Source: Prinia subflava (lineage: Eukaryota; Chordata; Aves; Passeriformes; Cisticolidae). Taken from it: a stretch of DNA of 64,000 nucleotides. Below the pieces are notes generated by a model. The model did not search any database. It was not told the DNA's origin and saw nothing but the letters and a program-made list of their open reading frames with translations. The stretch lies in NCBI RefSeq assembly GCF_021018805.1, contig NC_086258.1, positions 8,781,081-8,845,080 of the forward strand, given 5' to 3'. A program made the position numbers and the translations under genes. Positions 15,401-28,325 of this stretch are shown here, one piece after another. The stretch's first letter is position 1; the number at the start of each line of letters is the position of its first letter.

Positions 15401-18400
15401 GCACACACAGGATTTTCCTGCAGCATAAGCAGCTCATGCTGTGGTATCAACCAGAGCTCTGACAGGACCTGGAGCCAGAACAGGACCCACCACCCATGGA
15501 GTGAACAAAAACTGCTGCACCCAGTCACCAAACACAAATCTCCTGCTTACAGGAACTCCTTCCAGTGTCCCTCCTCTCCTGCTGGCCACGAGCTCCTGGG
15601 GACACTTTTCCAGGAGAGGAGCATCCAGTGACCAATGCAACAGGTAGCAAAAAGCAGCTGGGCATGGAGCTGTGGGTGGCACAGCTCCCTCCTCACAGCA
15701 GCATTCCAGCTGGGAAGGGTCACTGCTGCTTCCAGAGCCAGCTCTGGTGAGATTATCAACATTTATCTCGATTATCAACATTTATCTGGCAGGAATCTGC
15801 CTTTGAGGGGTGTCCTCAGGCCACAGCCGAGTCCCAAACTGATCTGACTTCAGCTGACTCAGAGGCAAATGTGGAATAACCACAAACACGCGGCCGAGGC
15901 ACAGCGTTCTCTCTGCTGTCTGCTTGGCACAAGGCTCAGGATTTGGGGGTGAAGCATCCCGAGGGATTGCTCTCACCCCAGGAGAGGCACAACCAGCAGA
16001 ACCAGTGCAAGTCAGCACAGGGAGAGGGCAGAGCAACACCTCACCTCATTTAGGTGTGCAATTAACGCCCGGAGGACAAGAAGAGTTTGTGTGGCAGCAG
16101 CACCGGCAGGGAGGAGGCAAAGCAGGACCTGTGCCAGGCAAAAAGCACAGCCCTGTCCCATGAGAGACCAGAGACAGAGCTTCTCTGCCCACATCCCACC
16201 AGGAAAAACACAGAAAAATCAAAAAGGACGCCCAAAATCCTGGGGAAACCTGCAAAGCACCGAGTCCCAGGTCTGCCCAGAAGGATCCCTCCTCTCCCTG
16301 CTGAGGTGGACACTCAATTCCTGCTTGCTCCACTTTGGGATGACCACACGACTCACCAGTGCTGAAAGTACAAGTGAGAAATCCAAAACATCCCCAGACA
16401 GATGTCAACAAAGCCAACCCTGCCTGCTAAGATAGCATATAATTTTTGCTCAGGCCAGCCATTATGCAGCACAGCTATTTTAGAAATGTTTGTCCCGTTT
16501 TACACGTCCTTCTGCCCGGTGGAAACTGCCAACAGAAGAAAAATCAGAATCGTTCAGAAACCTCTGAACCAGCATTCAGAAATGCAATAAGCAATTTCAA
16601 GTTGAATCTGTGGAGTAAACAGAGCCCAAATGGTCATTCCCAGGTTTCTGGTAGTGCACCTGAGCCCTCTCCCAATCCCACAGAGGAAGCTGATTGCACT
16701 TTTCCAAACCCAGCACTGCTGCTGGTGCTAATTTTCACCTCAGGCAGATACAATTAAATACCACCTCTTGAAAAGAAAATAGCTGTCAGCCTTATATAAA
16801 GTCCAGATTCAAAAGTTGTGCGAGTTTACAGGAACTAGGGAAAACACCAAAGTATTCCATGGTATTGTTACCCCTTGGGTACACACAGAACAAACATGAA
16901 CTGTTCCAGACAGAGGTTCACCCCAAAAGTGGATTTTCTCCCCAATTTGCTCTGCAAACCCCATTTTACTCTGCCTCAACCACCAGGCTGAGTTGTGCCC
17001 TCTCTTGCTGCCTTCCATGCCCACAGACCAGCAATTTCTCCATCCCAGTTATCCCGTCAGAACAGGAGGAAGGAGCCTCCTCTCCCGAGCTCTGTGGTGC
17101 TCAGAGCACTCTCTAATTGCCCGATGCACATTCAGGTCATGTCCTCGCCCTGGTGACACTAATGAGTGAGATGGGGACTGTTTGTGACACAATCAAGGGA
17201 AGTTTGTAAACATCACAAAAGCCTGGAGTGCTCTGGAAAACAGAGACTGCAGGAGAACAGAGAGCAGGGCAAGGGAAAGGGAGGAGCAAGGTGTGCTTTT
17301 ATCTGAGTTCTCAGGCCAGATTAATGCGTTTCTGGACTGATTGCAGCATTATCTAATGTTCTTTCTGTGTGAGATCAATAGCATCTCCACAGTGTCAGTG
17401 CAGTACAGTGAGGGTTTCCCCAGGACATGTCCATGTCTCCCTCCCAGAGCCAGAAATCTCCAGAGTGGCCTTTTAAAAGCAAGGGGCCACATCCAGGGGG
17501 GCTCTCTGGACAATGCTGGACTTGTCCCCAGCATGGATTTGTCGCCACCACAGTCCAGGGGAACCATTTGATGGATTTGGTGCTTCCTATGTCTCCAAAA
17601 TCAGCCAGCCAGAACAAAAAGGCAAGTTAGAGACCTGCAGCAGTGGAGAGGAGCAGGACACCTGCTGCCAGCAGGTATTTCACAATTCTGCCCTAAAATT
17701 TCTCTATTCTGTTCAGCAAGTCCTCAGAGGTTTCACACAGCTGAATTAACACCAGCCCAAAACCCCACAAAAGGCAAAGCAGTGACTCAGGCTCACACAG
17801 AACTCAGCCAGCTCAAATTTGAGCAGCACAATCACAGAACTGGACAATTCCAACCAGCCCCAGCAGGGACCCGACACCGGGAGCTGACCCCACACATCCA
17901 CCAGCCCTGCAGAATCACAAATTCCAAAGCCCTGGACTTCCAACTTTCCTCCCTGAAACTCCACAATTCTGAGAAAGGCATCAGGAAGGTGAGCAAATGC
18001 AGCCACACAGAGCTGCACGGGGCAGAAACACCCTGGTTTGTGGTGTGTGACTGCTGTAGCAAAAGTTTTGACTCCAGTCTCTGTAAATAGAGATGTTTGG
18101 CCCAGTCAGCACATGGCTTATTTTCTGCCAGCACAACAGAGCACATGCCTTTGTTTAGGAGGGCTTGAATTTAGGGAACCACTAAAGGATGTAATAAAAT
18201 GAATAAACACTTTCATTTTTGGCATGTTCCTCCCCACCCGGCCCCGTTTCCTAGAAGGAAAATACCTCCCCCAGCCCCCCAGCTCAGGGGTCTGGCACTC
18301 CCTGCCTGCACAGTGCCTTCTGCAGTTCTTACACCTCAATTAATGCTCCCAGGCAAGGAGAAAACCTCACATATTAAGCTTTTAGTACCAGTTACTGTGG

Positions 18401-19300
18401 CTTTGCTGCCCAGTCACCTCAGGTTCCACCCATCACACCAGACAGAGGCACTGAATTCTGAATTCACCCTCCTTTCTGCCCTGCAATAAAAGTGAAATTA
18501 AGGAAGAAACCAAGTTACCACTTATCTGGCAGAGCAGTGCGGACAGAGGCTGCACCAGCATCTGCTTTCAAGGCCTAGAAAGGCACAGCTGAGACTTTTC
18601 AAACCCTCATGCCCTGCCAGAACCACCCAGATAAGCCACAAGAAAACCCTTCCCAGCAGCTGGGAGCAGTGTCCATGTGCAGGCACACTTTTGGGATAAG
18701 CAGTCTCCTGCTAAAATTTCCTTTGCAGAAGTGACCAAAATCTAGTCCCCAAAAAGTTGCCAAGAAAAACAAAGAAAAAAAAAGAAGAAGCCCAAGTCTG
18801 GTTAAAATCCAGCAGGTTTCTCCCCCAGAGTAATGATATTAACTCTGCTGCCTCCTTTTTCCCTGGAGTTGCTCTACAATACAACATAACCGAGAAAACA
18901 CCTGCTGCCCTCCCTAATAAACCAACACTCATTAAAGCAGACAACCCACTAGCTGCCGTGCTAATTAGTGCAGAGCATGCAAAGAAAATTGAAGAAAAGC
19001 TACTGATCCCATACACTTCAAGCATTCTTGGGCTTTTTTGGCCCTCTAGTCCAGCCACTGCATCGCCTCCACTTCAGGCTGCCAGAGGAGAGACAGAACA
19101 CAGTGATGGAGAGAGAACAGCAGGAACCACGCTGTAAGGCCTCAGAGTCACTCATTTAATCTTTTGGTTTGTCTTTTTTGGGTTTAGTCTTTTCCAGTTT
19201 TGATCTAAATGAAGAGAATGGGCATTGCCATGAACGCCAAACAGCCTGGAGCATTTTTTTTCCCCTAGCACTGCGTGAATTTCTGTAGCGCCCAGTTTTA
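448..19300 (-). other. Intron 1 of GPSM1 (no exon recognised)
   Basis: Almost 19 kb of ordinary non-coding sequence downstream, in GPSM1 orientation, of the first coding exon. I looked on the minus strand for exon 2, which in the family begins at or just before the MEASCLEL start of the TPR region, and did not find it. The next exon should therefore lie beyond the left edge. No open frame here shows domain similarity I recognise together with a plausible acceptor and donor pair. Short poly-A/T runs and old repeat debris are present. Assigning this stretch to GPSM1 is an inference from the exon at 19992-20050. Confidence 0.65.
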
Positions 19301-19487
19301 AAGCTGAGCCCCGAAGTCTCTGCAGTGCCAGCAGGAGCCTCCCATGCGAACGCCGAGCCGCGGGGAGCTCCGAGCATCGCCGTGCCCAGCACAGGAGCCG
19401 CTGATCCAGCCCGGTGCCCAGGACCCACCGGGGCAGCGCAGCTCCCACCGCCCACGGAGGGAGCGCCGCGTCCCCCCGGCTCCGCTC

Positions 19488-19853
19488 GGGCTGGATCCCG
19501 GCTGGATCCCCACCCGTGCCCGGCTCCCGCCTGGATCCCCACCCGCGACCGGCTCCTCTCGGGCTGGATCCCCACCCGTGCCCGCCTGGATCCCCACCCG
19601 TGCCCGGCTCCCGCCTGGATCCCGGCTGGATCCCCACCCGCGACCGGCTCCTCTCGGGCTGGATCCCCACTCGTGCCCGTCTGGATCCCGGCTGGATCCC
19701 CACCCGTGCCCGGCTCCCGCCTGGATCCCCACCCGTGCCCGGCTGGATCCCGCCTGGATCCCCACCCGTGCCCGGCTGGATCCCGCCTGGATCCCCACCC
19801 GTGCCCGGCTGGATCCCGCCTGGATCCCCACCCGTGCCCGGCTCCCCGTGCCC
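19488..19853. repeat. GGATCC minisatellite in GPSM1 intron 1
   Basis: Tandem array built from CTGGATCCCCACCCGTGCCC alternating with shorter forms (GGCTGGATCCCG, CGGCTCCCGC, CGACCGGCTCCTCTCGGG). Each copy contains the palindrome GGATCC, which occurs well over ten times in 370 bp. It begins about 140 bp inside intron 1 of GPSM1, within the CpG island. Long frames exist on both strands, translating to DPHPCPA-like or GGDPGG-like repeats, but these follow from the repeat. A second GGATCC-based array sits at 46170-47115. Confidence 0.9.
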
Positions 19854-19991
19854 GAGCGCTGCCTCCCCGGTCCCTCCGCCGCGCTCCCGGGGCTCGGGGC
19901 CGGGCTGTCCCCGGGCTGTCCCCACGGTCCGGGTGTCCCCGGGGCTCCTCGGGCTCGCTGCCCGGCCCCGCTCCGGGCTCTCCCCGCTCAC

Positions 19992-20050
19992 CTGCAGTAG
20001 AAGCGGCGGGCGGCGGAGCCGGGGCTGTCCCCGCCGGGCGGGCTCGCCAT
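19992..20050 (-). CDS. GPSM1: GPSM1 (AGS3) first coding exon
   Basis: First coding exon of G-protein signalling modulator 1, a cytosolic adaptor. Its N-terminal TPR repeats bind partners such as LGN-pathway proteins, and its C-terminal GoLoco motifs hold Gi-alpha-GDP. The family acts in spindle orientation and receptor-independent G-protein signalling. The exon starts at the ATG at 20050-20048 and encodes MASPPGGDSPGSAARRFYC plus AG. It ends at a strong donor, CAG|GTGAGC, with the intron starting at 19991. From memory, mammalian GPSM1 begins MAGPAP and then has PGPAARRLYSR immediately before MEASCLEL. The PGSAARRFYC(R) match, the two-base overhang AG and the CpG-island position agree with that. 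The TPR and GoLoco exons are outside the window to the left. Only 20 residues are available, so identity rests partly on the neighbouring gene, which is also the human neighbour of GPSM1. Confidence 0.78.
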
Positions 20051-20510
20051 GGGCGCCGGCCCCGCGGCGGGGAGCGGGCAGCGGAGTATGGCAGCGCCGG
20101 GAAGTGATGCACCGAGCAAAGAAACTCGCGGGCAGGCCCCTCCTCCGGCTGATGTCACCCGGCCTGCCTGCGTCCCGCCCGCCCGGCACGGCGGGTCCCG
20201 CCGCGGGACGGGCAGCGCGGCCCCGGGCACGGCATCCCCCGAGCGGCAGAGCCCCCTCTGTCCCCTCAGGGACATCCCCACGGTGACATTCATCCACCCC
20301 CACGGTGACATCCCCCCGGGGACAGCTCCAGCGCTCACCTGGGAGAGCCCCAGGTACGGGCACCGCACCTGCACGGCACCGCCGAGGGAGCCTCGCTGAG
20401 TTCTGCCCAGGTGGAGCTGTTGGATAATGAGTCTTGGTTTTGGTTTGGCCCAAGCCCTTTTGTCTTCGAAAGTGTCTGCACCTGGAGGCAGCCAGCACGA
20501 GCAGCTGGGA

Positions 20511-20550
20511 CCTGGCAGGACCTGGCAGGACCTGGCAGGACCTGGCAGGG
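20511..20550. repeat. Short tandem repeat, 10-bp unit CCTGGCAGGA x4
   Basis: Four near-perfect copies of CCTGGCAGGA, the last ending GGG. They lie on the upstream side of the GPSM1 CpG island. Confidence 0.9.
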
Positions 20551-21762
20551 CTGCACTTGCTGTGCTGTGCCACAGCCACGAGGCAAAGTCTGGCTGCTCT
20601 CTTTGGTAGCGAGGAATCTCCCAGGAAAAGGGATTTTCCCTCCAGCCCACAACAGCTTCTTTCAGCTAACTACGTCCTGTTGAAACTTGGGGCCTTAAAT
20701 ATTTATTTCCACACCTAGAGGAGGATGCAGTTCACCTTCAAACACTGCATCCAGCTCCCTCTGCTCTCCAAGGCTTGAGATGCTCCTGGAAAAGTCAGGG
20801 CGTTGGTCACTCAGCAGAAACCTGGCTGAAAGTTAGGGCCATGTACCCAGCAACAGCAAATTAAACGTCATTATCATCACAGACCCACTCCCAAACAAGC
20901 ACAGCTACAAACTGTTGCTTTCCCCGGGTTCCAGCAGCTTGCTCTGCACACACAGAATGCTGTGGTTGGTGGGAATTCAGAGCCGTGCCTATTTACTGCC
21001 TCTTTCACCCTGGGGACCTGCTCAAAACCCCTCTCAGGAGTAAACCCAGATCCTGCTCAGAAAAGAACATCATCAATAACACCCCACTAGCAAACCACAA
21101 AAGCCTGTTTCCCAAGAGCTAATTGATTGGGCTTTTAAATTCGAAACAAAGCCCCATAAACAAACCTGTGTCTGTGTCTCAGCTTAGGAACAGCCTCAAT
21201 TCCGTAGATAAAGCACAGCAGAGAAAGCTGAAACCATCCTACTGAGAGCTGTCTCCTCACCCACAGAGGTGTGGTGCTGTCCTGGGTGCCTTATTATCCC
21301 AAAAAAAGGAAATCCCCCTGAGTAATCAGCCACAGATGCCCACTGGAAGGACCAAGCTGGAACACTGTGCCTCACATCAGCCAGTTTTTACCCAGGTTTG
21401 TGGTTTCACTGACAGCAGCAAACAACCTGGTGCAAAGCAGCTTTTCACAAGCCGTGGAAATGTGGGACTGCTCAGCCCTGAGAGATTTTGGCACTTTTGG
21501 CCTCCCCCTCTTCCAGACAAGGACAAGATGAAACCCAGCCCGTGCAGCTGCAGCCCTTCCTCAGCCGCAGGCACTGGGGATGCTGAGCTGGGCCCCAGCT
21601 CTGGGCTGGCATTCAGCGAGTGTGGGAAGAGAGAGGAATTGCCCTTCAGAGAAACAATGCTGGAAGGGAGAGCAGGGGAACGGAGGGAGGAGGCCAGCTT
21701 CCAGTTTGGGCTCCAGCCAGAGCTGTGGTGTTCCACAGAGCTCTGGGCACGCGGGTCACCCC

Positions 21763-21875
21763 CACTAACGACACAGGAATTGCTGGGTCAAATTCCAGGG
21801 GCTGGATTGTGCAGGAGGTCAGGCTGAGATGAGCGTAATGGCCCCCTCTGGCCTTCAAACTCATGAATTTGCAAT
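21763..21875 (+). mobile_element. Old CR1-like LINE 3'-end fragment
   Basis: The stretch GATTGTGCAGGAGGTCAGGC, followed by TGGCCCCCTCTGGCCTTCAA, matches the well-known 3' end of old amniote CR1 elements. Those read, from memory, GCAGGAGGTCAGACTAGATG, then a TGGTCCCTTCTGGCCTTAAA-type segment, then an ATG-rich tail. Diverged and truncated. Confidence 0.6.
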
Positions 21876-24800
21876 GGATAATTTATCATCTGACAAACTC
21901 GGCTTCTCTCTCCTCTTGTACAAGTGGCAAATAGGTCACAATAGATTGGAATTCATTAGATGAAATAATTCGATTGCTTTGCTGTGGGTTGGGTTTGGTT
22001 AACCCTACATGTTCATGCCAAGAAGCTCCCTGCAAGGACTTGGACCTCAGCCACAACTCAGATCCATTGCTCAGCTGCAATGAAACAGGAAAATTGTAAT
22101 ACAGAAAGAAAGAAAGCCCAGTACTTCAGAAATGCCACTAATTCCTCTGGTGAACTGTGTGCACGTTGTGTCATGTGTTGGGAAGGAGCTGGAGCAATTA
22201 GAGAGGCTCCAGATGAACGTGACAAGTGTGACCTACCAGAGAAAGGCATGAGAATTGATTTGTTCAGTGCAGATAAGATCAAGAAGTGGAGCTGGAACCT
22301 TTAGACATTAAAAGGGCTGCTGCAGAATGGAAAAAAGGAGGAGTGGATCCTGAAGAACAGGGCAGGGTACAACACAGCCGGGCCAGAATCCAGCAAAGGC
22401 AATCCAGGGTTCATTTTCCTTTGGCCTTACTCACCCCTGCACCTCCAACATCTCTTGTTTCTGCAATCTTAAAGCTCAAAATCTTGTTCTTCCCAGTTCC
22501 TGAGTGTTTCTGCATCTTCACTTACACAGAGGCAGAATCACAGCTCGAAGCAATAGAATTACAGGATCCTTAAGACTTCTCGAGCAGTTGTTAACATTTT
22601 TTATGTAAATGGGCACCCAAAGCTATCACAACACAAGAAGAAAGAGCTCCAAGTGTTGCCATATTTCCTTCCACTTGGAAGAGACAGCTTTGAGAGCAGG
22701 AAGGCACAGAAAGTTCAAGAAAGCAAGACAGAAGTCAACAGTAAATTTTGCCAACCATTTAAGAATTGCCAAGATATAGAAACATCCCTCTGCTGCCTCC
22801 GTGTCTTCAGACACACCAGAGCCAGGCACTCCCTCCAAAACACAAAGATTTATCTTAATTAGCACAGCAGCTCTCCTGCAGCTCGTGGAATGGATTGCTG
22901 GGGGCCTCTGCTGGGGTTTGTGTGCAAGAAGAGCTCTGCAATCCAGGCTCCCAAGCCGACAGACCCCAGCTGAAATCACTACAGAACTGGCACTGGAATT
23001 GTCTTCTCTTTCTAGCAACACTTGTGATTAATCACCACACTTGGCACTCTTTTTTTTTGCGAGCTGGCAGGTTCCAAAAGCACCTTGCTCTTGTCCTGCA
23101 TTCCATTTCCTAAATTCCTCTAAACACAGCCTGCAAGGAAGTTCTGGGTTTAAACCAGACTGAAAAAGACCCACACAGCAAAACTGGAGAAACTTTGTCT
23201 TGACTTACATCAGTTTCACAGCCACGAATTTACATGGAGATGAACTTGGAGGAAATTTGCACCTTTTTAAAAAGGAAATCCCCATGATTTCCCCCCAAGT
23301 GATGTAGTTTCCTTTGTGTGCAGGAGATGAGAGCTCACAGGGGGGATATCTCAGCTTGGATCCAGCTCTTCCCCAGGCACACAGAGCTGGAAGGGAGGGG
23401 ATGATGTGCAGCCTTAGCCAGGGCTGTTTTTCTGTGGAACATCCCTGTTGGTGCTGCCTCATGCCAGTTTGGAAAGTGGAGGTGACAAAATCACCTTCAC
23501 CCACCCCTCCTGGGGAAGGAACGATGGCTGGAGGTCTCTAATGTGTCACTGAGCTGTGAGCACAGGGGTCTGAACGACAGCAGTGTGAAGATGGGTGAGA
23601 GAGGAGCTGGCTTTGTGAAAGGAAAAGGGAATAATAAAAATGCCCCTGGAGGGTCTGAGGGTGTGCAAATTGGGGCCACACACGGCCTGCCTGAAGCAGG
23701 AATGTTTGCCTTTGCTTTGGGGTGTTCATAAAGCATAATTACACCAGTTGCAACAACATCCTCCTCAGAGCAGCTCAGAGCCACGCAGGAGAGTGGGGAG
23801 GGAGCAGGGATGGGTTTCAGCAGGAGTGCTCAGCTATTCCTTCAGTTAAAACAACAAATTAAGAACAAGGTTCAATGTCTGTGCTTGGGGAGCAGAACCC
23901 TCCACGCTGCTGAAAGATTGAACAGGTCTAAATAAAACTGCTGTGCCACACAGCTGCTTTTTCAGGACCTGGAAAGAAATTACAGTTTTCAAGGGCTTTT
24001 ATAATCCTTCCTTCTACTGAGACTGGTCCTAAGGCAACAAAACTCCTCTGATCAGAGGGAAGGACTCAGTGAGGAACCATTATTTTATCTCCAAAGTAGA
24101 AGCACAAAAAGGTTATTACAATCTGCAGATAACCTGTAATAGAGACTCACAGCCAGGAATATTATTCATACCTGAAATAAAGAGGATCATCTGAGACTGC
24201 AGGGTTGTTTTGCTGACTGTGATTGTCTCTTTTAAAAACCTCTTGGAGCACAGACATTCAGGAAAAGCTCTGAGTAACGAGCTCCTCTGAATAATTCAGC
24301 TGCGTGCAGGCACTCCTGAACCAGCCACAACTGCTGAGCTCAGAGGGGCTCAGGAGAGCTTGGCTGCCCATTTTGGGGGTGGCTGAGATTCCTGCTGGCC
24401 CATAGAGCTGGATGCAAGCCCTTCCCAGGAGCTGGGCTTGGACACAGCCAGTGGGCTCTGACCCTTCTCTCCCCACCCTATTGCCCACCCCTCTCTGCTG
24501 GTACAGCATTGAAAACATCAAGACCTCAGTGATTCTCACCAATCCCATCCCCTCGTGGGCACACCTGAGGATCTGGCCTTTGCTTTGTGCATATTTATAC
24601 ATCCTGTGTCTGTGATGTCCCTGAATTTCCTTTTCATTAATGCTCCTCTGGGCCTCAGAGGAGGCAAACAAAGCGACAGAGCTCATCCGCTTCCTTCAGC
24701 CTTCAAGCTTGACTGAAAATGCTTCATTAAATAAATAGCAAGAGATCCTTAAAATGCCCTTGCTCCCAAGCTCGTAGGGAGTTTGATGAGATGGAGCCCT

Positions 24801-26164
24801 GTGGGCTGGCAGTGGGAGCTGGGGATTTTTTAGGCAAGGCCAGAGGGGACTGTCCTGATGCCTTTGTGCTAATGTCATGTATCCCCTGTATCCACAACCC
24901 GGCAGCTCCTCTCCCCTGAAACCCTGCCCTTTACCTCGGAGCAGAATGACTCTGCAGAGAGCCTGGGAAGGCTTTGGAACTCAGCAATCTCAAGCACAGC
25001 AGCTGATGCTGTGGCAGAGCTCTGCCTCGTGCCAGCCTCCTCTGTGCCCTGGCATCTCCTCTCTGGGTGCAGTTTCCTCAGGGGCCTGGCACCCAGGGAT
25101 GTCTGCAGCAAGCTGGAAATGCTCAAGGCTCATTTCTGCTTCTTTCTCATCCCTTGGTGAATTCCCATCCCTTCTCACTGCCTGGGGGCAGCTCTTTGTT
25201 CCTGCAGCAGAATTCAACAGCCTGGTGGTGCCTGTTCCGAGAGAGCTTCAGTGGGGTGGTGGGAGGCTCTCCTGGGGCTCACCAGGAATATCCTGGATTT
25301 TTCTGGCCTTGGGAGCCTTGATGGCATTACCAGGGAGTTTTCTTGGAGGCACCTTATCAAAGCTCTATTTCTGAGACAAACATCCCAGAGCTCAGTCATG
25401 ATCAGCTTCTATTTACAATGTTGGCAGTGGATTTGTTTAACCGACTTCAATTTCCAAGAGTCAACAGACAAAACCCCAATTTCTTCTGCTGGCAGTCTGG
25501 GAAAACCTCCCGTTGGCATTGAGTGAAATAAAGAGCAATCTTGTGTTAAGAATTGAAAGCCCAGAGGGGGAAATAAACATTTTCACCTTTGAAGGGGGCT
25601 TTATTTCCTTTTAAGTTGTAACTGTTGGTACTGACATTAATTACAAGCATGTTTGGGTTTGTTTTTAAACAGACTGTCAATATTTGCAGTGTAATTGCAT
25701 TATTTAGTCAGGCTTCTGCAAGTGCTTTCCAAACACTTGGGGTGGAACTTGTTTCCATGTAAGTCCCAACAATTCTGTGAATTGAGGCAGGAGGAGCAGA
25801 AGCTGCTGCTGGAGTGGCTCTGTCACCAACCACGAGCTCCGGTCCCCAAACCAGAGCCTGGTGACAGGAAGAACATTCTGGTTATCACCAAAACTGCTCA
25901 AACCACAGGCTCGAAAGGCAGAGCAAAATTACCACCATTTACAGCTCATTTTCTACATTTTTACACACTTTTTTCTACATTTCTTGCACTTGAGGGTAAG
26001 ACTGTTCTAAACATTCTGGTCGAAGACTGGGACAACATTTTAGCAACACTGGGCAGCATTTTATAAAAGTAATAATTCTCATTTTAGGCCTGGTAACTGG
26101 CAGACACCATTAATGCTGATTTTTGAGCAAATAACAGAATACAAGGAAAGGTTCAAAGGCACAA

Positions 26165-26350
26165 AAAATCCCTGTGAGGGTGGGCAGGCCCTGGCACAGG
26201 GTGCCCAGAGAAGCTGTGGCTGCCCCTGGATCCCTGGAAGTGTCCAAGGCCAGCTTGGATGTGGTTGGAGCACCCTGGGACAGTGGAAAATGTCCCTGGA
26301 TCAGCTTTAAGTTCCCTTCCAGCCCAAACCCATCTGTGATTCTGTGATTT
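26165..26350 (+). mobile_element. CR1 LINE 3' end (truncated)
   Basis: Contains the typical avian CR1 3' region in order: CTGTGAGGGTGGGCAGGC, GTGCCCAGAGAAGCTGTGG, CCCTGGAAGTGTCCAAGGCC, AGTTCCCTTCCAGCCCAAAC. It ends in the characteristic tail CTGTGATTCTGTGATTTT. No intact reading frame. Such 5'-truncated CR1 copies are the commonest interspersed repeat in birds. Confidence 0.88.
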
Positions 26351-26489
26351 TATTAAATATCTTAGAATAAAAGCAAGTGGGATTACCCAAGTACCTCATT
26401 AATCCAATACTGGTGCAATGCTCATATGGGATGCAGTCAAAAGGGCTGAGGAATGTCAATCCCTTGCTCCAGAAAACTGTTCATCAAAG

Positions 26490-26880
26490 AAGCAATCTCT
26501 CATATCATTTCAGTTAATAAAGATAATTCTGCTGACATAATATATTTAGACTCCTGCAAAGCAATTGACTTAATCTTGCATGACATTCTGTTAAAAATAG
26601 TACCCAAAAGAAGGAAAAAAAAAATCAGTGTAAGTTATTTTAAATGGATGGAAAAATTAGTAACATGCATCAAAAAGTAATTATCTGACGAAGGAATTTC
26701 TAGTGTGTCCAAAAGGATTTACTCTTGGTCCAGTGTTATCCAACACTTTTATCAATCCAGCATTTTATCAAGGCACCCAAGACTGTAAATATCACCTACA
26801 GGAGTGATGCAAAATTTGCAGGTGAATTGGTTCTGTTCGCTTAAATGACGTTTAAAGTCTGACTTAATCTTAGGTGAGAA
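26490..26880 (+). mobile_element. Degenerate CR1-type reverse-transcriptase fragment
   Basis: Frame fragments translate to IIYLDSCKAIDLILHDILL, resembling the (V/I)-Y-L-D-F-x-K-A-F-D motif of CR1/LINE reverse transcriptases. Downstream in another frame is LVQ.YPTLLSIQ-like sequence equivalent to the GPVLFNIFIND motif, then KFAGELV-like sequence in place of the F-A-D-D box. Frameshifts and stops show that it is a dead copy. It lies 3' of the neighbouring CR1 tail, so it is a separate insertion. Confidence 0.55.
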
Positions 26881-27979
26881 TTAACTTCATAGACAAGAAA
26901 ATATTCTGGGAACAGAAAGGAGAAAGTGGCACACCCAGAACTTGTAGTGAGGCAGGGTCAGTCTGGAAATAAGAGGTGATTTTTAAAATGTAGGTAATTA
27001 AACAGAGGCACAATTAACTTTTCAGAGTGCAGCCTGCATTAGGTGGGGTCTGGAAGAACGGTGGCTGAAAATGCTGCAGTTAAACACAATTAAACACCCG
27101 GTGTTTGTGTTATACCAGATCTTTAATTAGACAGCCTGCCCTGTTAGCTGTGAAAACTCTTCTGGTTATCACCAATATTGGATATTTTCCCTGGCTGGGT
27201 GAATCCCGGCGCTGTGGGTTTGTGGTGGATCCATCCCTGGGTGATGAACGGGAACGTTTGCTCCAAGTGGGATCAAATATTTGTGTCCTTTGTTGTTTGC
27301 AGCCCACGGGGACAAGAGCAGTCCTGGTTCTGAGGGAGAGGATTGTGACTGGCACAGCTTTAGTCTGTGTCTGCAATCTCCATCCTCTCTTTTTCCTCCT
27401 TGGAAAAGCAAAAGCAGTGGAGGCTCCTCGGAGTGTCCCTCCCTCCTGGCTGCTGCTTTTGACTTTCACTCATGAGCGAAGTGATGCTGACATAGAAACC
27501 CAAACTGGGGCGAGCAGGAACCCTCCCAGTCCGGGCTGGGACAGGACAGCGAATTTCCCTCGCCTGGATCTTGGTCTCTACAAATTCAGCTCCTTCCTAC
27601 CAGAAAAATTAATCGAGTCCACATTTTCCTACCAAATTCCAGCATTTTCCTACCAAATTCCTGCACAGTGCTGGCACTCCTTGCTCCCTGAATAACCATC
27701 ATTTCCAGGCGCCCAGGATTTGCTGTTTCTCCAAGATGCCTACGATTTGCTGCAAGCAAACTGAAATCCTCGGGGTCGGCTTCCCTGCTTACATAAACTG
27801 GGAGAGCTGCACTTCACACCAGCTGAATCCAGCCTTCAACATAGGCAGGGTTGATTTTCCATTGGAGATGGGCAGGCACTGGTATCTGTTTTCCTTTGCA
27901 CTCAGCTCCATATGGATTCACTTGGTCAATAATAAGGCAATATTTTTGTTGGTTTGGGTGTTTATCTGAAGAGACGGAG

Positions 27980-28325
27980 AGAATAAAATAAATATAAAAT
28001 AAAATAAAATGAAATGAAATAAAATAAAATAAAGTTGAATTAAAATTAAATTAAATTAAAATAAAACGAAATGAAATAAAATAAAATAAAATAAAGTTGA
28101 ATTCAAATAAAATTAAATTAAAATAAAATGAAATGAAATAAAATAAAATAAAGTTGAATTAAAATTAAATTAAATTAAATTAAAATGAAATAAAATAAAA
28201 TAAAAAATAAAATAAAATAAAATAAAATAAAATAAAATAAAATAAAATAAAATAAAATAAAATAAAATAAAATAAAATAAAATAAAATTAAATTAAATTA
28301 AAAAAAAATAAAATAAAATAAAGCC
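27980..28325. repeat. AAAAT-type pentanucleotide array with higher-order units
   Basis: About 345 bp of AAAAT/AAATA repeats. The left half has a longer period: AAAGTTGAATT blocks recur at about 28032, 28094 and 28149, each followed by AAATTAAATT and AAATGAAATG-type segments. The right half, about 28200-28290, is nearly perfect AAAAT. It is flanked on both sides by unique sequence. Confidence 0.92.

Larger units (their letters stand above)
19300..20400. promoter_or_regulatory. CpG island / presumed GPSM1 promoter
   Basis: Composition changes sharply from AT-balanced DNA to very GC-rich, CpG-rich sequence from about 19.3 kb to 20.4 kb. The densest part is about 19850-20260, with runs such as GCGGCGGGCGG. 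It surrounds the first coding exon of GPSM1, which starts at 20050 on the minus strand, so transcription most likely initiates just upstream, at about 20060-20300. I see no TATA box. It could also serve a non-coding first exon of the divergent CCDC187, but no transcript evidence is available here. Confidence 0.75.

Noticed and set aside
18757..19137. 126-codon plus-strand frame near the GPSM1 CpG island
   Set aside because: No domain, inside GPSM1 intron 1, no convincing splice pair; probably chance.
19152..20579. 475-codon and overlapping frames on both strands across the CpG island
   Set aside because: Created by the GGATCC minisatellite and high GC content; only the short GPSM1 exon 1 reading has splice and family support.
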